From NCBI GenBank assembly GCA_025935155.1, contig JAICVV010000040.1:1-10712 (forward strand): a stretch of 10,712 nucleotides of DNA. The letters run 5' to 3'. The first letter of the stretch is position 1; each line of letters begins with the position of its first letter. Shown one piece after another: positions 1 to 7,067 of this stretch. The notes beneath the pieces were generated by a model. That model did no database searches, was not told the DNA's origin, and saw only the letters and a list, made by a program, of their open reading frames with translations. A program made the translations under genes and the position numbers. This stretch comes from Alphaproteobacteria bacterium (GTDB lineage: Bacteria > Pseudomonadota > Alphaproteobacteria > Micropepsales > Micropepsaceae).

Positions 1-333
1 GCCACCGAAGCCACGGCCATCCTCCACGGGCGACAGCCTGCAGAAGATTCTGCCGAGACCGCGCGCCGCACCTTTGAGGAAGGCACGCTCGCGGAAGGGC
101 TCCCCACCTTTACCTTGAAGTTGCCGGACGGGATCTTGAACCTCGCCGTCGCGACCGGACTGGTGTCGTCGAACTCCGAGGCGCGCAAGCTGATCGCCAA
201 CAACGGACTCCGTTTGAACGATGCGGTCGTTAGCGATCCGCGTTTGCAGGTCGAGCACAGCACGCTCACTCAGGAAGGCGTGCTGAAACTCTCAAGCGGC
301 AAGAAAAAACACGTGCTGGTGAGACCGGCGTGA
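1..333 (+). CDS. tyrS: Tyrosyl-tRNA synthetase, C-terminal part (5' end outside window)
   Basis: Frame 1 is open from the first base to a TGA at 331-333, giving 110 codons of a gene that begins upstream. TyrS charges tRNA-Tyr with tyrosine in the cytoplasm. The visible part starts with the segment ATEATAILHG, typical of the linker after the class I catalytic domain in bacterial TyrS. It continues through an acidic helix (ETARRTFEEG) into an S4-type RNA-binding domain (about positions 115-330). The S4 hallmark is seen in SSNSEARKLIANNGLRLND, and the end is the basic stretch SGKKKHVLVRPA. The catalytic HIGH and KMSKS motifs lie outside the window. The M24 peptidase gene follows after 10 nt, so the two may be cotranscribed. 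A tRNA-Tyr gene, its substrate, lies about 8.7 kb away on the minus strand. Identification is by recognition of the family motifs. Confidence 0.9.
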   Translation, partial: ATEATAILHGRQPAEDSAETARRTFEEGTLAEGLPTFTLKLPDGILNLAVATGLVSSNSEARKLIANNGLRLNDAVVSDPRLQVEHSTLTQEGVLKLSSGKKKHVLVRPA

Positions 334-343
334 GCGAGCGAAC

Positions 344-1498
344 ATGACAAAGAGACCCGCAAACATCTCTGTCGACGAGCGGCTACAGCGCATCAAGCGG
401 CTGCGCGGCGAAATGGAGCGGGACGGAGTCGGCGCTGTCGTTATCGGCCCGACGACAAACCTGCGCTATTTCGCGGGTATCTCCTGGCACCCGAGCGAGC
501 GGTTCACCGGCGCCGTCGTTACCGGGAAGGCAATCACCTACATCTGCCCGGGATTCGAGCGCGACAAGGTGCAAAGCCTTGTCACCGTGCCCGGGGACAT
601 TCGCGTCTGGCAGGAACACGAGAATCCCTATGCACTGATTGCCGATACGGCCGGAGAAGGAAGCATTGCACTGGATGATCAGGTGGCGCTCTTCACCTAT
701 TACGGGCTGCGCCAGGCGGTGGGCGACGAATGCCTGAAGAGCGCGGGCGCGCTGACCAACAGTTTGAGGCGCATCAAGTCGGCCGCCGAGCTCGCGCTCA
801 TGCAGCATGCGAAGAATGTAACATTGGAAGCACAGCGACGCGCCCGCGATTTGCTGCGGCCCGGCATTCTGGTGAGCGAAGTGGTTCGATTTATCGACGA
901 GACACATCGCAAATTTGGCTCCGATGGCGGCAACACGTTCTGTCTGGTTTCCTTCGCCGAGGACACCACGCTGCCGCACGGCGGCGAAGGTGAGCGGGCG
1001 CTGAAGGACGGCGACATGGTACTGATCGACACCGGCTGCGCCTTCGATGGCTACAACTCCGACATCACACGCAGTTATGTTTTCGGTGAGCCCACAAGGC
1101 GCCAGCGCGAGATTTGGAATCTCGAGAAGGAAGCACAGGCCGCAGCCTTCGCGGCGGCTCAAATCGGTCAGCCATGCGAGAGCGCCGACCGCGCAGCGCG
1201 AGCGGTTCTGGAGCAAGCCGGATTGGGTCCCGATTATCGGCTACCAGGACTGCCGCACCGGACCGGCCACGGCATCGGCCTTGATGTGCACGAGGCGCCC
1301 AATCTGGTACGCGGCGACGGGACGCCGCTTGCGCCCGGTATGTGCTTCTCCAACGAACCGATGATCGTGCTGCCGGGCGAGTTCGGCATCCGGCTGGAAG
1401 ATCATTTCTACATGACAGAGAGCGGCCCGCGCTGGTTCACGCAGCCTTCGCATTCGATCGACGCGCCATTCGATGGCGTCGCTGCGATGGTCGATTGA
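344..1498 (+). CDS. M24-family metallopeptidase, Xaa-Pro aminopeptidase-like
   Basis: This 384-residue protein has the two-part creatinase/aminopeptidase P layout. An N-terminal non-catalytic domain (about 10-140; TTNLRYFAGI at 37-46 is typical) precedes a C-terminal pita-bread M24 domain (about 150-375). The five expected dimetal ligands are present: D229 (LIDTG), D240 (NSDITRSY), H309 (GHGIG), E338 (NEPMI) and E352 (RLEDH). The accessory histidines H212 (LPHGG) and H316 (DVHE) are also there, so the enzyme should be active. Known family members are cytoplasmic, usually Mn- or Co-dependent, and remove the residue before a proline. Related M24 subfamilies include PepQ-type dipeptidases and DoeA-type ectoine hydrolases. 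The sequence does not separate these, so I give no symbol. The ATG start lies 10 nt after the tyrS stop, with only a weak purine-rich GAGCGAG ahead of it. The gene converges on the AsmA-like gene, with 15 nt between stops. Confidence 0.88.
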   Translation: MTKRPANISVDERLQRIKRLRGEMERDGVGAVVIGPTTNLRYFAGISWHPSERFTGAVVTGKAITYICPGFERDKVQSLVTVPGDIRVWQEHENPYALIADTAGEGSIALDDQVALFTYYGLRQAVGDECLKSAGALTNSLRRIKSAAELALMQHAKNVTLEAQRRARDLLRPGILVSEVVRFIDETHRKFGSDGGNTFCLVSFAEDTTLPHGGEGERALKDGDMVLIDTGCAFDGYNSDITRSYVFGEPTRRQREIWNLEKEAQAAAFAAAQIGQPCESADRAARAVLEQAGLGPDYRLPGLPHRTGHGIGLDVHEAPNLVRGDGTPLAPGMCFSNEPMIVLPGEFGIRLEDHFYMTESGPRWFTQPSHSIDAPFDGVAAMVD

Positions 1499-1513
1499 TG
1501 AACGGTGGAATTG

Positions 1514-4500
1514 CTAATGCGGAGCCGGGGCCGGTGCGGACGGCGTCTTGTTGGCCTGCGACGGCGCAGTCGGTACCCTGCCTTCGAAGATACGGCGGAA
1601 AATTCCCGGCGCCAGTATCGACAAGGGGTTCACACTGATTTTCGGTTCGTCGAGGCTGCCGGATGCTTCGTAGGTCATGCCAATAATCCCTTCGCCCTGT
1701 TTGGAAACCAGCATGTTGCCAAGAATGGGAAGCGCGCCCAATACGCTGTTGAGTCCGTAAATGGGCGCAATCGCCCCCTTCAGATCGATCGTGTTCGCGC
1801 GCCGGTCGATATAGCCGTCTCCGGAGAAGCCGACAGACGGCCCCGAGGCATGCCCGTCCTGGATGTTGATGACGTCGTTCTTCGAGCTGAAGGGCATCTC
1901 CAGCTTGTCGATGACAATGCCTGCGCCGCGCATCAAGTCGATGAGGCCGCCCAGCGAGCCGGCGGAGAAGAGCCGGGAAAAGAACGGTTGATTTTCGATA
2001 CGGAAGTTCTGAATCGTCAAGGTTCCGGCGTAGTCAGGGGCGGCGCCTTTCGGAAGCCCGATGGGCGGCATCCTTGCAATAAGATTGAGCTTGCCGCCGG
2101 AAATATTGTCGAGGCCGAACAGGCCTTTCAGAAGGAGTCCGGCGTCCGTTGCGCTGAGGGTGAGCCTTCGCCCATCGGACGCCGGAGCGATGCTTGCTGT
2201 CACCGTATCCGTTTTCGACATGCCTGTAGAAACAGACATATTTTGGATGCTGTCGCCGATTGTGTTCGCGTCGAGGCTGAATGGTGTGAGCACAGTACCC
2301 TCGGCAAGGACCGCGCGGTCAAGCCGCGCGACCAGATGATATCGGTTGGTGCTGGGCAGTTCCGCAGCTTTGGCGCTCGAACTGCGCGTTGCAAACGAGC
2401 GGCCATCGGCAGAGTGCCCACGAATCGTTACATCGAAAGTCTTCGGCGCAGTCCGGAACAACGACACCGAAAAGTCGTTTTGCGGCCCTGCGCGAAAGCT
2501 GGGGAATTCGGCGTGCGAAATGCTGCCATCGCTCGTGAAATTCAGCGTACCGCGGCCGGAAAGGCCTGCGCCGGCAACCGACACATTGGCCGCCTGAACG
2601 TTGCCGTTGACATCCAGGTTGGCGGATACTTGGGCGCCTGCTGGAACCCCAGCACCTTTCGTGAAGCTAATGACGTTCCAAGCCAGAGTTGCCGGCGTGA
2701 GATCGACATTCACCTCGGCATTCCGAATGCTACCCCGAGAGCCGGTAAGCGTCGCAGTGACATCAATGGGGCCGCTCAACACATCGGAAAGATGAAGCTT
2801 GAGCAGGTCACGCGTCTCTTCGTCCAAATGCGCCCGGACTTTAAGTGTTGTTGTGTTTGGATTTTTGCTGCTGAACAATTCCGTCCAATCTGCAACAAGC
2901 GGTGCGCGCCCGTAGTCAACCGTCCCGGCCGCATGCAAATGCGTATTGTCGACCTCGAAAGCGACATTTCCATTGGAAAGCCTCGTATTCGGTCCGAGGG
3001 ACAAACCCATCCCGGTCACTTTCCCCCCGACCTTTATCGGAATGCGGTCAATGCCGACGTCTTTCACCATTGGGACGCGAAAATCCGCGTCGATCGCCGC
3101 GGCGCCCGTGGCTTCTGCAGGCTTGATATGGAAGCGGGAAGGATACTGCAGCGGCTTTTCATCGAGAATAGCGAGCAGGTCTCGCAGCTGCCCCTGAAGG
3201 GAAACGGCGATGTCACCAACGGTGCCGTGCTTATGCAACTCTGGAATCGTCACGGTCCCCCTGCGCAATGCGATTGTCCCGACACGCCCGGACGTTACTT
3301 GCACCTTGAAAGTATCGCCCGTCAGCAGGCCTGCGCCGTTTGCATGCGTCAGCAGCGTCATACCGTTGAGATATTTCACGCTTGCGTCCTGGACGGGGAT
3401 GTTGAGGTGAACCGCTTCTTCCGGCAGTGCAGGCCGGTCGAGATCGCCAGCCCTAATATTCAGAGCGATGGACATGGGACCTATGCGCCCAGCTGGCATG
3501 TTCGCTGCAATCCAGCTGCGGGCACCTTCACCCATGCGCAGCGGCCAATAGCGGACCAGATCTATGGCCGATATCTGTTTCAATCTACCGGTTGCATCGA
3601 CAGCAGGGGACGAATTTTGCGCAAGCACAACCTTTCCGGAAAGCACACCCGACAAGGCATGGCCCTCGAGCGCCAACTGCTCGATTGCGAAAGTCTTGTT
3701 TGCCGGCGTGTAGGTCGCGCGAAGATGTGCGCCGCCAAGTTCGACGGCACGTGCGAATGCGCCAGGCATCGCCAAGTTGATCCGGTCGCTCGAAATGTCG
3801 AGATCGGCCCGTTCAATGGAGCGATCGCCGGTAAAGCGGAGATCGCCGGAGCCCCGAAAATGCGCTGCAGTGTCCTCCGCTTTGATATCCGCATCGTCGA
3901 TCAGCACTTTTCCAGTCAGGGCGTCGTACCGTCCGACGAGCCGCAGGTTGTCGATGGGAAGCAATGTGCCGAACCCGTTCACCACGCCCTTTGCCGAGAT
4001 GCTGATATCGGCCGAACGAAGTTTGTTTGCATGTTCGATAACGAAGGAGCCCGAAGCATCCGTTTGCAAGTTGTAGGGAGTAAGGAACGCAAACTGCGGC
4101 GAGTTGCGTGCCAGCGCCGGGATCGAGAGGCCGATGACATTCAAATTGCCGACGGTATCGCCGCCGCTCGACGGCAATTTGATTTGCCCGGTCAGACGGG
4201 CGGGCTGACCGGTCACCTCGATAACGGCGTCCAGGTTTGCCACCAGCCGGTTGCGGTTTCGACTGTCGCTCGCAACCTCCACGCGTGCTTGCGGGGCAAC
4301 AACAAACAGGCCCGTAGTTTCGTCATAGAACGCCAATTTTGCCTGGCTTACAGCAACACGTTGAAGCGAGGATGCACCGGTGCCGGATTTTTCCAGCGCA
4401 TCGCGGATGCGTTCGAGGACATCGCCGTGAGTTTTGTTGCGCTCGACCCCAAGGTGGAGCGCGCCGTCTTTTGTTCGCACCAACGTAAGCTGCACGCCGA

Positions 4501-4939
4501 CCAGCGTAATACGTTGGACCTGGACATTGCCCCAGACGAGCGCCTGTGCGGCAAGTCCGATCTCGGCCTTCGGAGCCTGCGCAATGATGTGACCGTCGCC
4601 GTCGAAAACCCGCGCCCCGGTGATGATAAGGTTCACGCGGCCTTCGTCGCGTGACCACTCGAGCGCGGCGTCATCGTAACGAATGGCGAGCCCGGGTAGC
4701 GCATATAAGACGGAGCTTCGGAGACGCTCCGAAAACGGCCCCAATGACACAGGGCCAATCGCCAGGCGCAAGATTGCGCCCACCACGAAAAACACCGCGA
4801 CGGCTATTAAAGCGATCGTGGCCAAGCTTATATGATGCACGTGGTGCCAGCGGACACGAACTAGCCTTATTCGGCGCGCGAACTGGCTTAATCCTATTCT
4901 GTCGAAGAAGGTCGCTGAATGCTTCAAGGCTCGTGGCAC
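1514..4939 (-). CDS. DUF3971/AsmA-like (YhdP-type) envelope protein
   Basis: This 1,141-residue protein begins with a basic cytoplasmic stretch (1-36) and one transmembrane helix (about 37-57). The segment IGPVSLGPF (61-69) follows, a recognisable entry into the DUF3971/YhdP repeat-beta region. The remainder is long beta-rich periplasmic sequence with the AsmA-type C-terminal region near the end (about 880-1115). It closes with VNPLSILAPGIFRRIF (from 1103) and a Pro/Ala-rich tail (1123-1141). AsmA-clan proteins such as YhdP and TamB are bridge-like proteins spanning the periplasm, implicated in moving phospholipids toward the outer membrane. A role for this protein is inferred from that family. 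The start is GTG (4937-4939) without a clear Shine-Dalgarno; no in-frame ATG lies nearby upstream, and GTG at residue 34 is a less likely alternative because it would leave almost no N-region. A 1,049-codon open frame on the plus strand is a codon-aligned shadow. The gene is divergent from bcp. Confidence 0.88.
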   Translation of the reverse strand: MPRALKHSATFFDRIGLSQFARRIRLVRVRWHHVHHISLATIALIAVAVFFVVGAILRLAIGPVSLGPFSERLRSSVLYALPGLAIRYDDAALEWSRDEGRVNLIITGARVFDGDGHIIAQAPKAEIGLAAQALVWGNVQVQRITLVGVQLTLVRTKDGALHLGVERNKTHGDVLERIRDALEKSGTGASSLQRVAVSQAKLAFYDETTGLFVVAPQARVEVASDSRNRNRLVANLDAVIEVTGQPARLTGQIKLPSSGGDTVGNLNVIGLSIPALARNSPQFAFLTPYNLQTDASGSFVIEHANKLRSADISISAKGVVNGFGTLLPIDNLRLVGRYDALTGKVLIDDADIKAEDTAAHFRGSGDLRFTGDRSIERADLDISSDRINLAMPGAFARAVELGGAHLRATYTPANKTFAIEQLALEGHALSGVLSGKVVLAQNSSPAVDATGRLKQISAIDLVRYWPLRMGEGARSWIAANMPAGRIGPMSIALNIRAGDLDRPALPEEAVHLNIPVQDASVKYLNGMTLLTHANGAGLLTGDTFKVQVTSGRVGTIALRRGTVTIPELHKHGTVGDIAVSLQGQLRDLLAILDEKPLQYPSRFHIKPAEATGAAAIDADFRVPMVKDVGIDRIPIKVGGKVTGMGLSLGPNTRLSNGNVAFEVDNTHLHAAGTVDYGRAPLVADWTELFSSKNPNTTTLKVRAHLDEETRDLLKLHLSDVLSGPIDVTATLTGSRGSIRNAEVNVDLTPATLAWNVISFTKGAGVPAGAQVSANLDVNGNVQAANVSVAGAGLSGRGTLNFTSDGSISHAEFPSFRAGPQNDFSVSLFRTAPKTFDVTIRGHSADGRSFATRSSSAKAAELPSTNRYHLVARLDRAVLAEGTVLTPFSLDANTIGDSIQNMSVSTGMSKTDTVTASIAPASDGRRLTLSATDAGLLLKGLFGLDNISGGKLNLIARMPPIGLPKGAAPDYAGTLTIQNFRIENQPFFSRLFSAGSLGGLIDLMRGAGIVIDKLEMPFSSKNDVINIQDGHASGPSVGFSGDGYIDRRANTIDLKGAIAPIYGLNSVLGALPILGNMLVSKQGEGIIGMTYEASGSLDEPKISVNPLSILAPGIFRRIFEGRVPTAPSQANKTPSAPAPAPH

Positions 4940-4999
4940 CTGTACAGCGCCATTGGCGCGCTTCGGATCAATTCACCCGCTCCCAGCTTGCGGCCGGGG

Positions 5000-5029
5000 T
5001 TGAGACCGGAGCGCGCCAGCCGCTTATCG
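5000..5029 (+). promoter_or_regulatory. Candidate promoter for bcp
   Basis: Within the 132-nt spacer between the divergent AsmA-like and bcp genes, TTGAGA (5000-5005) is followed after 18 nt by TTATCG (5024-5029). This would place a transcript start about 35 nt before the bcp GTG. The -35 is close to consensus and the -10 is weak, so this is tentative. I could not pick out a convincing promoter for the minus-strand gene in the same spacer. Confidence 0.3.
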
Positions 5030-5060
5030 CCTATCGAAAGCGTGTGGTAAACGCCTGCCG

Positions 5061-5066
5061 AAGGAG
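5061..5066 (+). promoter_or_regulatory. Ribosome binding site of bcp
   Basis: AAGGAG sits 5 nt before the GTG at 5072. It supports GTG as the initiation codon of bcp, since no ATG is placed at a usable distance. Confidence 0.75.
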
Positions 5067-5071
5067 AGACC

Positions 5072-5542
5072 GTGACGAAGGAACTCAAGGTAGGCGATAA
5101 TGCCCCGTCTTTCGAGCTCGAGACGGATCAGGGCAACGTTTCCTCTGCCGCTCTGGCGGGATCGCCGTACGTCCTCTATTTCTATCCGAAGGACGATACA
5201 TCGGGCTGCACCAGTGAGGCGATCGCCTTTTCCAAAAAGCTACCGAAATTTGCGACTATCGGAATAGATATCATCGGTGTTTCAAAAGATAATGTTCAGT
5301 CTCATAAAAAATTCAGGGCAAAGCACCACCTTAAAATAAAACTAGCCTCCGACCCTGACAAGAAGACAGCAATGGATTACGGAGTCTGGGGTGAAAAGAA
5401 ACTGTACGGCCGGACCTATATGGGGGTTGAGCGAGCCACATTTCTTGTTGACGATCACGGCGTGATCAGGCAGGTCTGGCGGAAAGTCAGGGTGCCAGGC
5501 CACGTGGAGGCGGTACTCGAGGCCGCCCAGTCTCTTAGCTAG
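5072..5542 (+). CDS. bcp: Thioredoxin-dependent thiol peroxidase (Bcp/PrxQ-type peroxiredoxin)
   Basis: This 156-residue protein is about the usual Bcp length and has a full AhpC/TSA thioredoxin fold. It starts with VGDNAPSFEL (7-16), and the active site is YFYPKDDTSGCTSEA (36-50). C46 is the peroxidatic cysteine, with T43 the conserved active-site threonine and R121 (ERATFLVD) the likely catalytic arginine. Bcp enzymes reduce hydrogen peroxide and organic hydroperoxides in the cytoplasm using thioredoxin. The position five residues after the peroxidatic cysteine, where E. coli Bcp has its resolving cysteine, is I51. C46 is the only cysteine in the protein, so it should act as a 1-Cys enzyme. 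The GTG start is supported by AAGGAG. The central part (about 5257-5355) uses AT-rich codons unlike the flanks. The gene is divergent from the AsmA-like gene and upstream of the M23/bactofilin pair. Confidence 0.93.
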   Translation: MTKELKVGDNAPSFELETDQGNVSSAALAGSPYVLYFYPKDDTSGCTSEAIAFSKKLPKFATIGIDIIGVSKDNVQSHKKFRAKHHLKIKLASDPDKKTAMDYGVWGEKKLYGRTYMGVERATFLVDDHGVIRQVWRKVRVPGHVEAVLEAAQSLS

Positions 5543-5549
5543 CGAGGGC

Positions 5550-5576
5550 GTTGACGAGTTTCAGCAGTCAACTTTT
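5550..5576 (+). terminator. Weak dyad with T4 tail after bcp
   Basis: GTTGAC (5550-5555) and its complement GTCAAC (5567-5572) enclose an 11-nt loop and are followed directly by TTTT (5573-5576). The dyad begins 7 nt after the bcp stop. The 6-bp stem is short and only half GC, so this could be a weak intrinsic terminator or merely a protein-binding dyad. If it terminates, the M23/bactofilin genes need their own promoter in 5577-5650. Confidence 0.35.
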
Positions 5577-5649
5577 CACCTAAGAGCTTGAAATTGTGCG
5601 CTGATACGGGATGATAGGGGTCTTCGGCGGCTGTAGGCAAAGACGTTAC

Positions 5650-5654
5650 AGAGG
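5650..5654 (+). promoter_or_regulatory. Ribosome binding site deciding the M23 peptidase start
   Basis: AGAGG ends 9 nt before ATG at 5664. The frame is also open from TTG at 5655, but that codon directly abuts the AGAGG and could not use it. The ATG is therefore preferred. Confidence 0.5.
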
Positions 5655-5663
5655 TTGTACCGC

Positions 5664-7067
5664 ATGGTGAAGGCGCTCATCGAGCGTGCGTGGGCATGGT
5701 TGCACGCGACGTTCCCTGAACGGCAAATATATATCCGTAGCGACGGGCGGGTACAGTTTTTTACCTTTGGCGCTCCGTTGCAGGCCACTTTGGCCGCGTT
5801 TTGCCTGATCATTATTTCCTGGCTGGCCTTCGCTTCCGTCAATGTGATTTTCAAAGATCGCATTGTCGCAGCCAGGGATCATCGCTTTCAGCAGATGCAG
5901 GCGAATTACGAGAACCGTATTGCCGATCTGCAAATGTCCTACGACGAGCTGAACGGAGCTGTTGTAGCTGCGCAGGACCGGTTCAAGGGCATCGCTGATC
6001 AGCTTCAGCTCAAGCAGCGCGCATTGGCGTCGCTGCTGACAGGCGGTGATGCTTCTGCGGCAAATGTTGCAGCGGCTCTTAATTCAGGCTCGCACTTGGA
6101 CATCCCGCGAGCAGCTTCGGCCGGAGGAGCTGCGGACGATCTCGGCTACGGCGCATTGAGTTCGGATAGCGTGAATGGCACGTCCGAACTTAACATGATG
6201 CCCGCACCTGTAGGGCCGCAGCCACGGACAGATGCCCCCTCGCAGGCGAGGCTTCTTGTGGGCGGGACGATCCAGCAACTGGCCAGCGCAGCACATTTTC
6301 TGTTTCCTAGATCCGGACCACCGGCGGTGGCGGGAGTTTCCAGTTTAGCAGCGGAGAACCCCGCATTTCGCGGTCTTGTGAAAGAGACGCAACGATTGGA
6401 AAACCTGGATCGCACCCAGACAGCGATTCTTCAGAAGTTCGACTCCAGGATTGGGACGCGCGTAGCAGGCATAGAGGGTGTCCTGAGTCACGTTGGCCTT
6501 AGCCCAAATCGACTCGAACGTGCAGTTGGCGGACCATTGGTTCCAATCTCGGACGTGAAACTTGCCGGCATACAAGATGGAAATTTTACGAGCGAATTCG
6601 CGACCGCTGACGCGCATAGCCGAGAATTTGCAGAACTTCTCGCCGCGCTCAAGCATGTGCCGCTGACCACACCCGTACACGGTATGGGTTTCGAGCTGAC
6701 CAGCGATTTCGGCCCGCGAATCGATCCTTTCACGCATCACGCCGGATTCCATCCGGGCCTCGATTTTGCAGGCCCCTGGGGCGCTGTGGTTAGAGCGACC
6801 GCGCCGGGCACAGTTGTGTTTGCTGGCGGGCGGGGCGGCTACGGCAATATGGTCGAGATCGACCATGGATACGGCATGCACACGCGCTACGGACATTTGT
6901 CATCGATTTTGGTGCGGGTAGGCACTAAGGTCGCAAAGGGTGCGCCAGTGGGGAAACTCGGATCCACTGGCCGCAGCACCGGTCCCCATGTTCACTATGA
7001 AATATGGCTTGCCGACGTTGTGAGAGATCCGAGCAGATTTATCGAGGCAGGACGCCATGTTCACTAA
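5664..7067 (+). CDS. Membrane-anchored M23 (LytM-type) peptidoglycan endopeptidase, LmdC-like
   Basis: This 467-residue protein has an alphaproteobacterial bactofilin-partner layout. A short cytoplasmic N-terminus contains FPERQIYIRSDGRVQF (17-32). One transmembrane helix follows (about 40-60), then a periplasmic coiled coil (about 64-115), an Ala/Gly/Pro-rich linker, a second helical stretch (about 235-275) and a C-terminal M23 domain (about 335-460). The metal and catalytic residues are intact: H363 and D367 in HPGLD, H411 in YGHLS, and H442/H444 in HVHYE. It should therefore be an active zinc endopeptidase cutting peptide crosslinks in peptidoglycan. The last 11 nt overlap the bactofilin gene, implying coupled expression. 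In Hyphomonas neptunium, LmdC has this architecture and its cytoplasmic tail contacts the bactofilin BacA; equivalence here is inferred from architecture and neighbourhood. Start chosen at ATG 5664; TTG 5655 would add three residues. Confidence 0.9.
   Translation: MVKALIERAWAWLHATFPERQIYIRSDGRVQFFTFGAPLQATLAAFCLIIISWLAFASVNVIFKDRIVAARDHRFQQMQANYENRIADLQMSYDELNGAVVAAQDRFKGIADQLQLKQRALASLLTGGDASAANVAAALNSGSHLDIPRAASAGGAADDLGYGALSSDSVNGTSELNMMPAPVGPQPRTDAPSQARLLVGGTIQQLASAAHFLFPRSGPPAVAGVSSLAAENPAFRGLVKETQRLENLDRTQTAILQKFDSRIGTRVAGIEGVLSHVGLSPNRLERAVGGPLVPISDVKLAGIQDGNFTSEFATADAHSREFAELLAALKHVPLTTPVHGMGFELTSDFGPRIDPFTHHAGFHPGLDFAGPWGAVVRATAPGTVVFAGGRGGYGNMVEIDHGYGMHTRYGHLSSILVRVGTKVAKGAPVGKLGSTGRSTGPHVHYEIWLADVVRDPSRFIEAGRHVH

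Noticed and set aside
383..1216. 277-codon open frame on the minus strand
   Set aside because: Codon-aligned shadow of the M24 peptidase, whose sense frame has all five metal ligands.
1505..4654. 1,049-codon open frame on the plus strand
   Set aside because: It is exactly codon-aligned antisense to the AsmA-like gene, rich in Cys, His and Arg with no recognisable domain. It is explained by lack of TTA/CTA/TCA codons in the real gene.
5588..5617. TTGAAA followed by GATAGG as a promoter for the M23/bactofilin genes
   Set aside because: Spacing of about 20 nt and a poor -10 make it no better than chance. No convincing promoter seen in 5577-5650.
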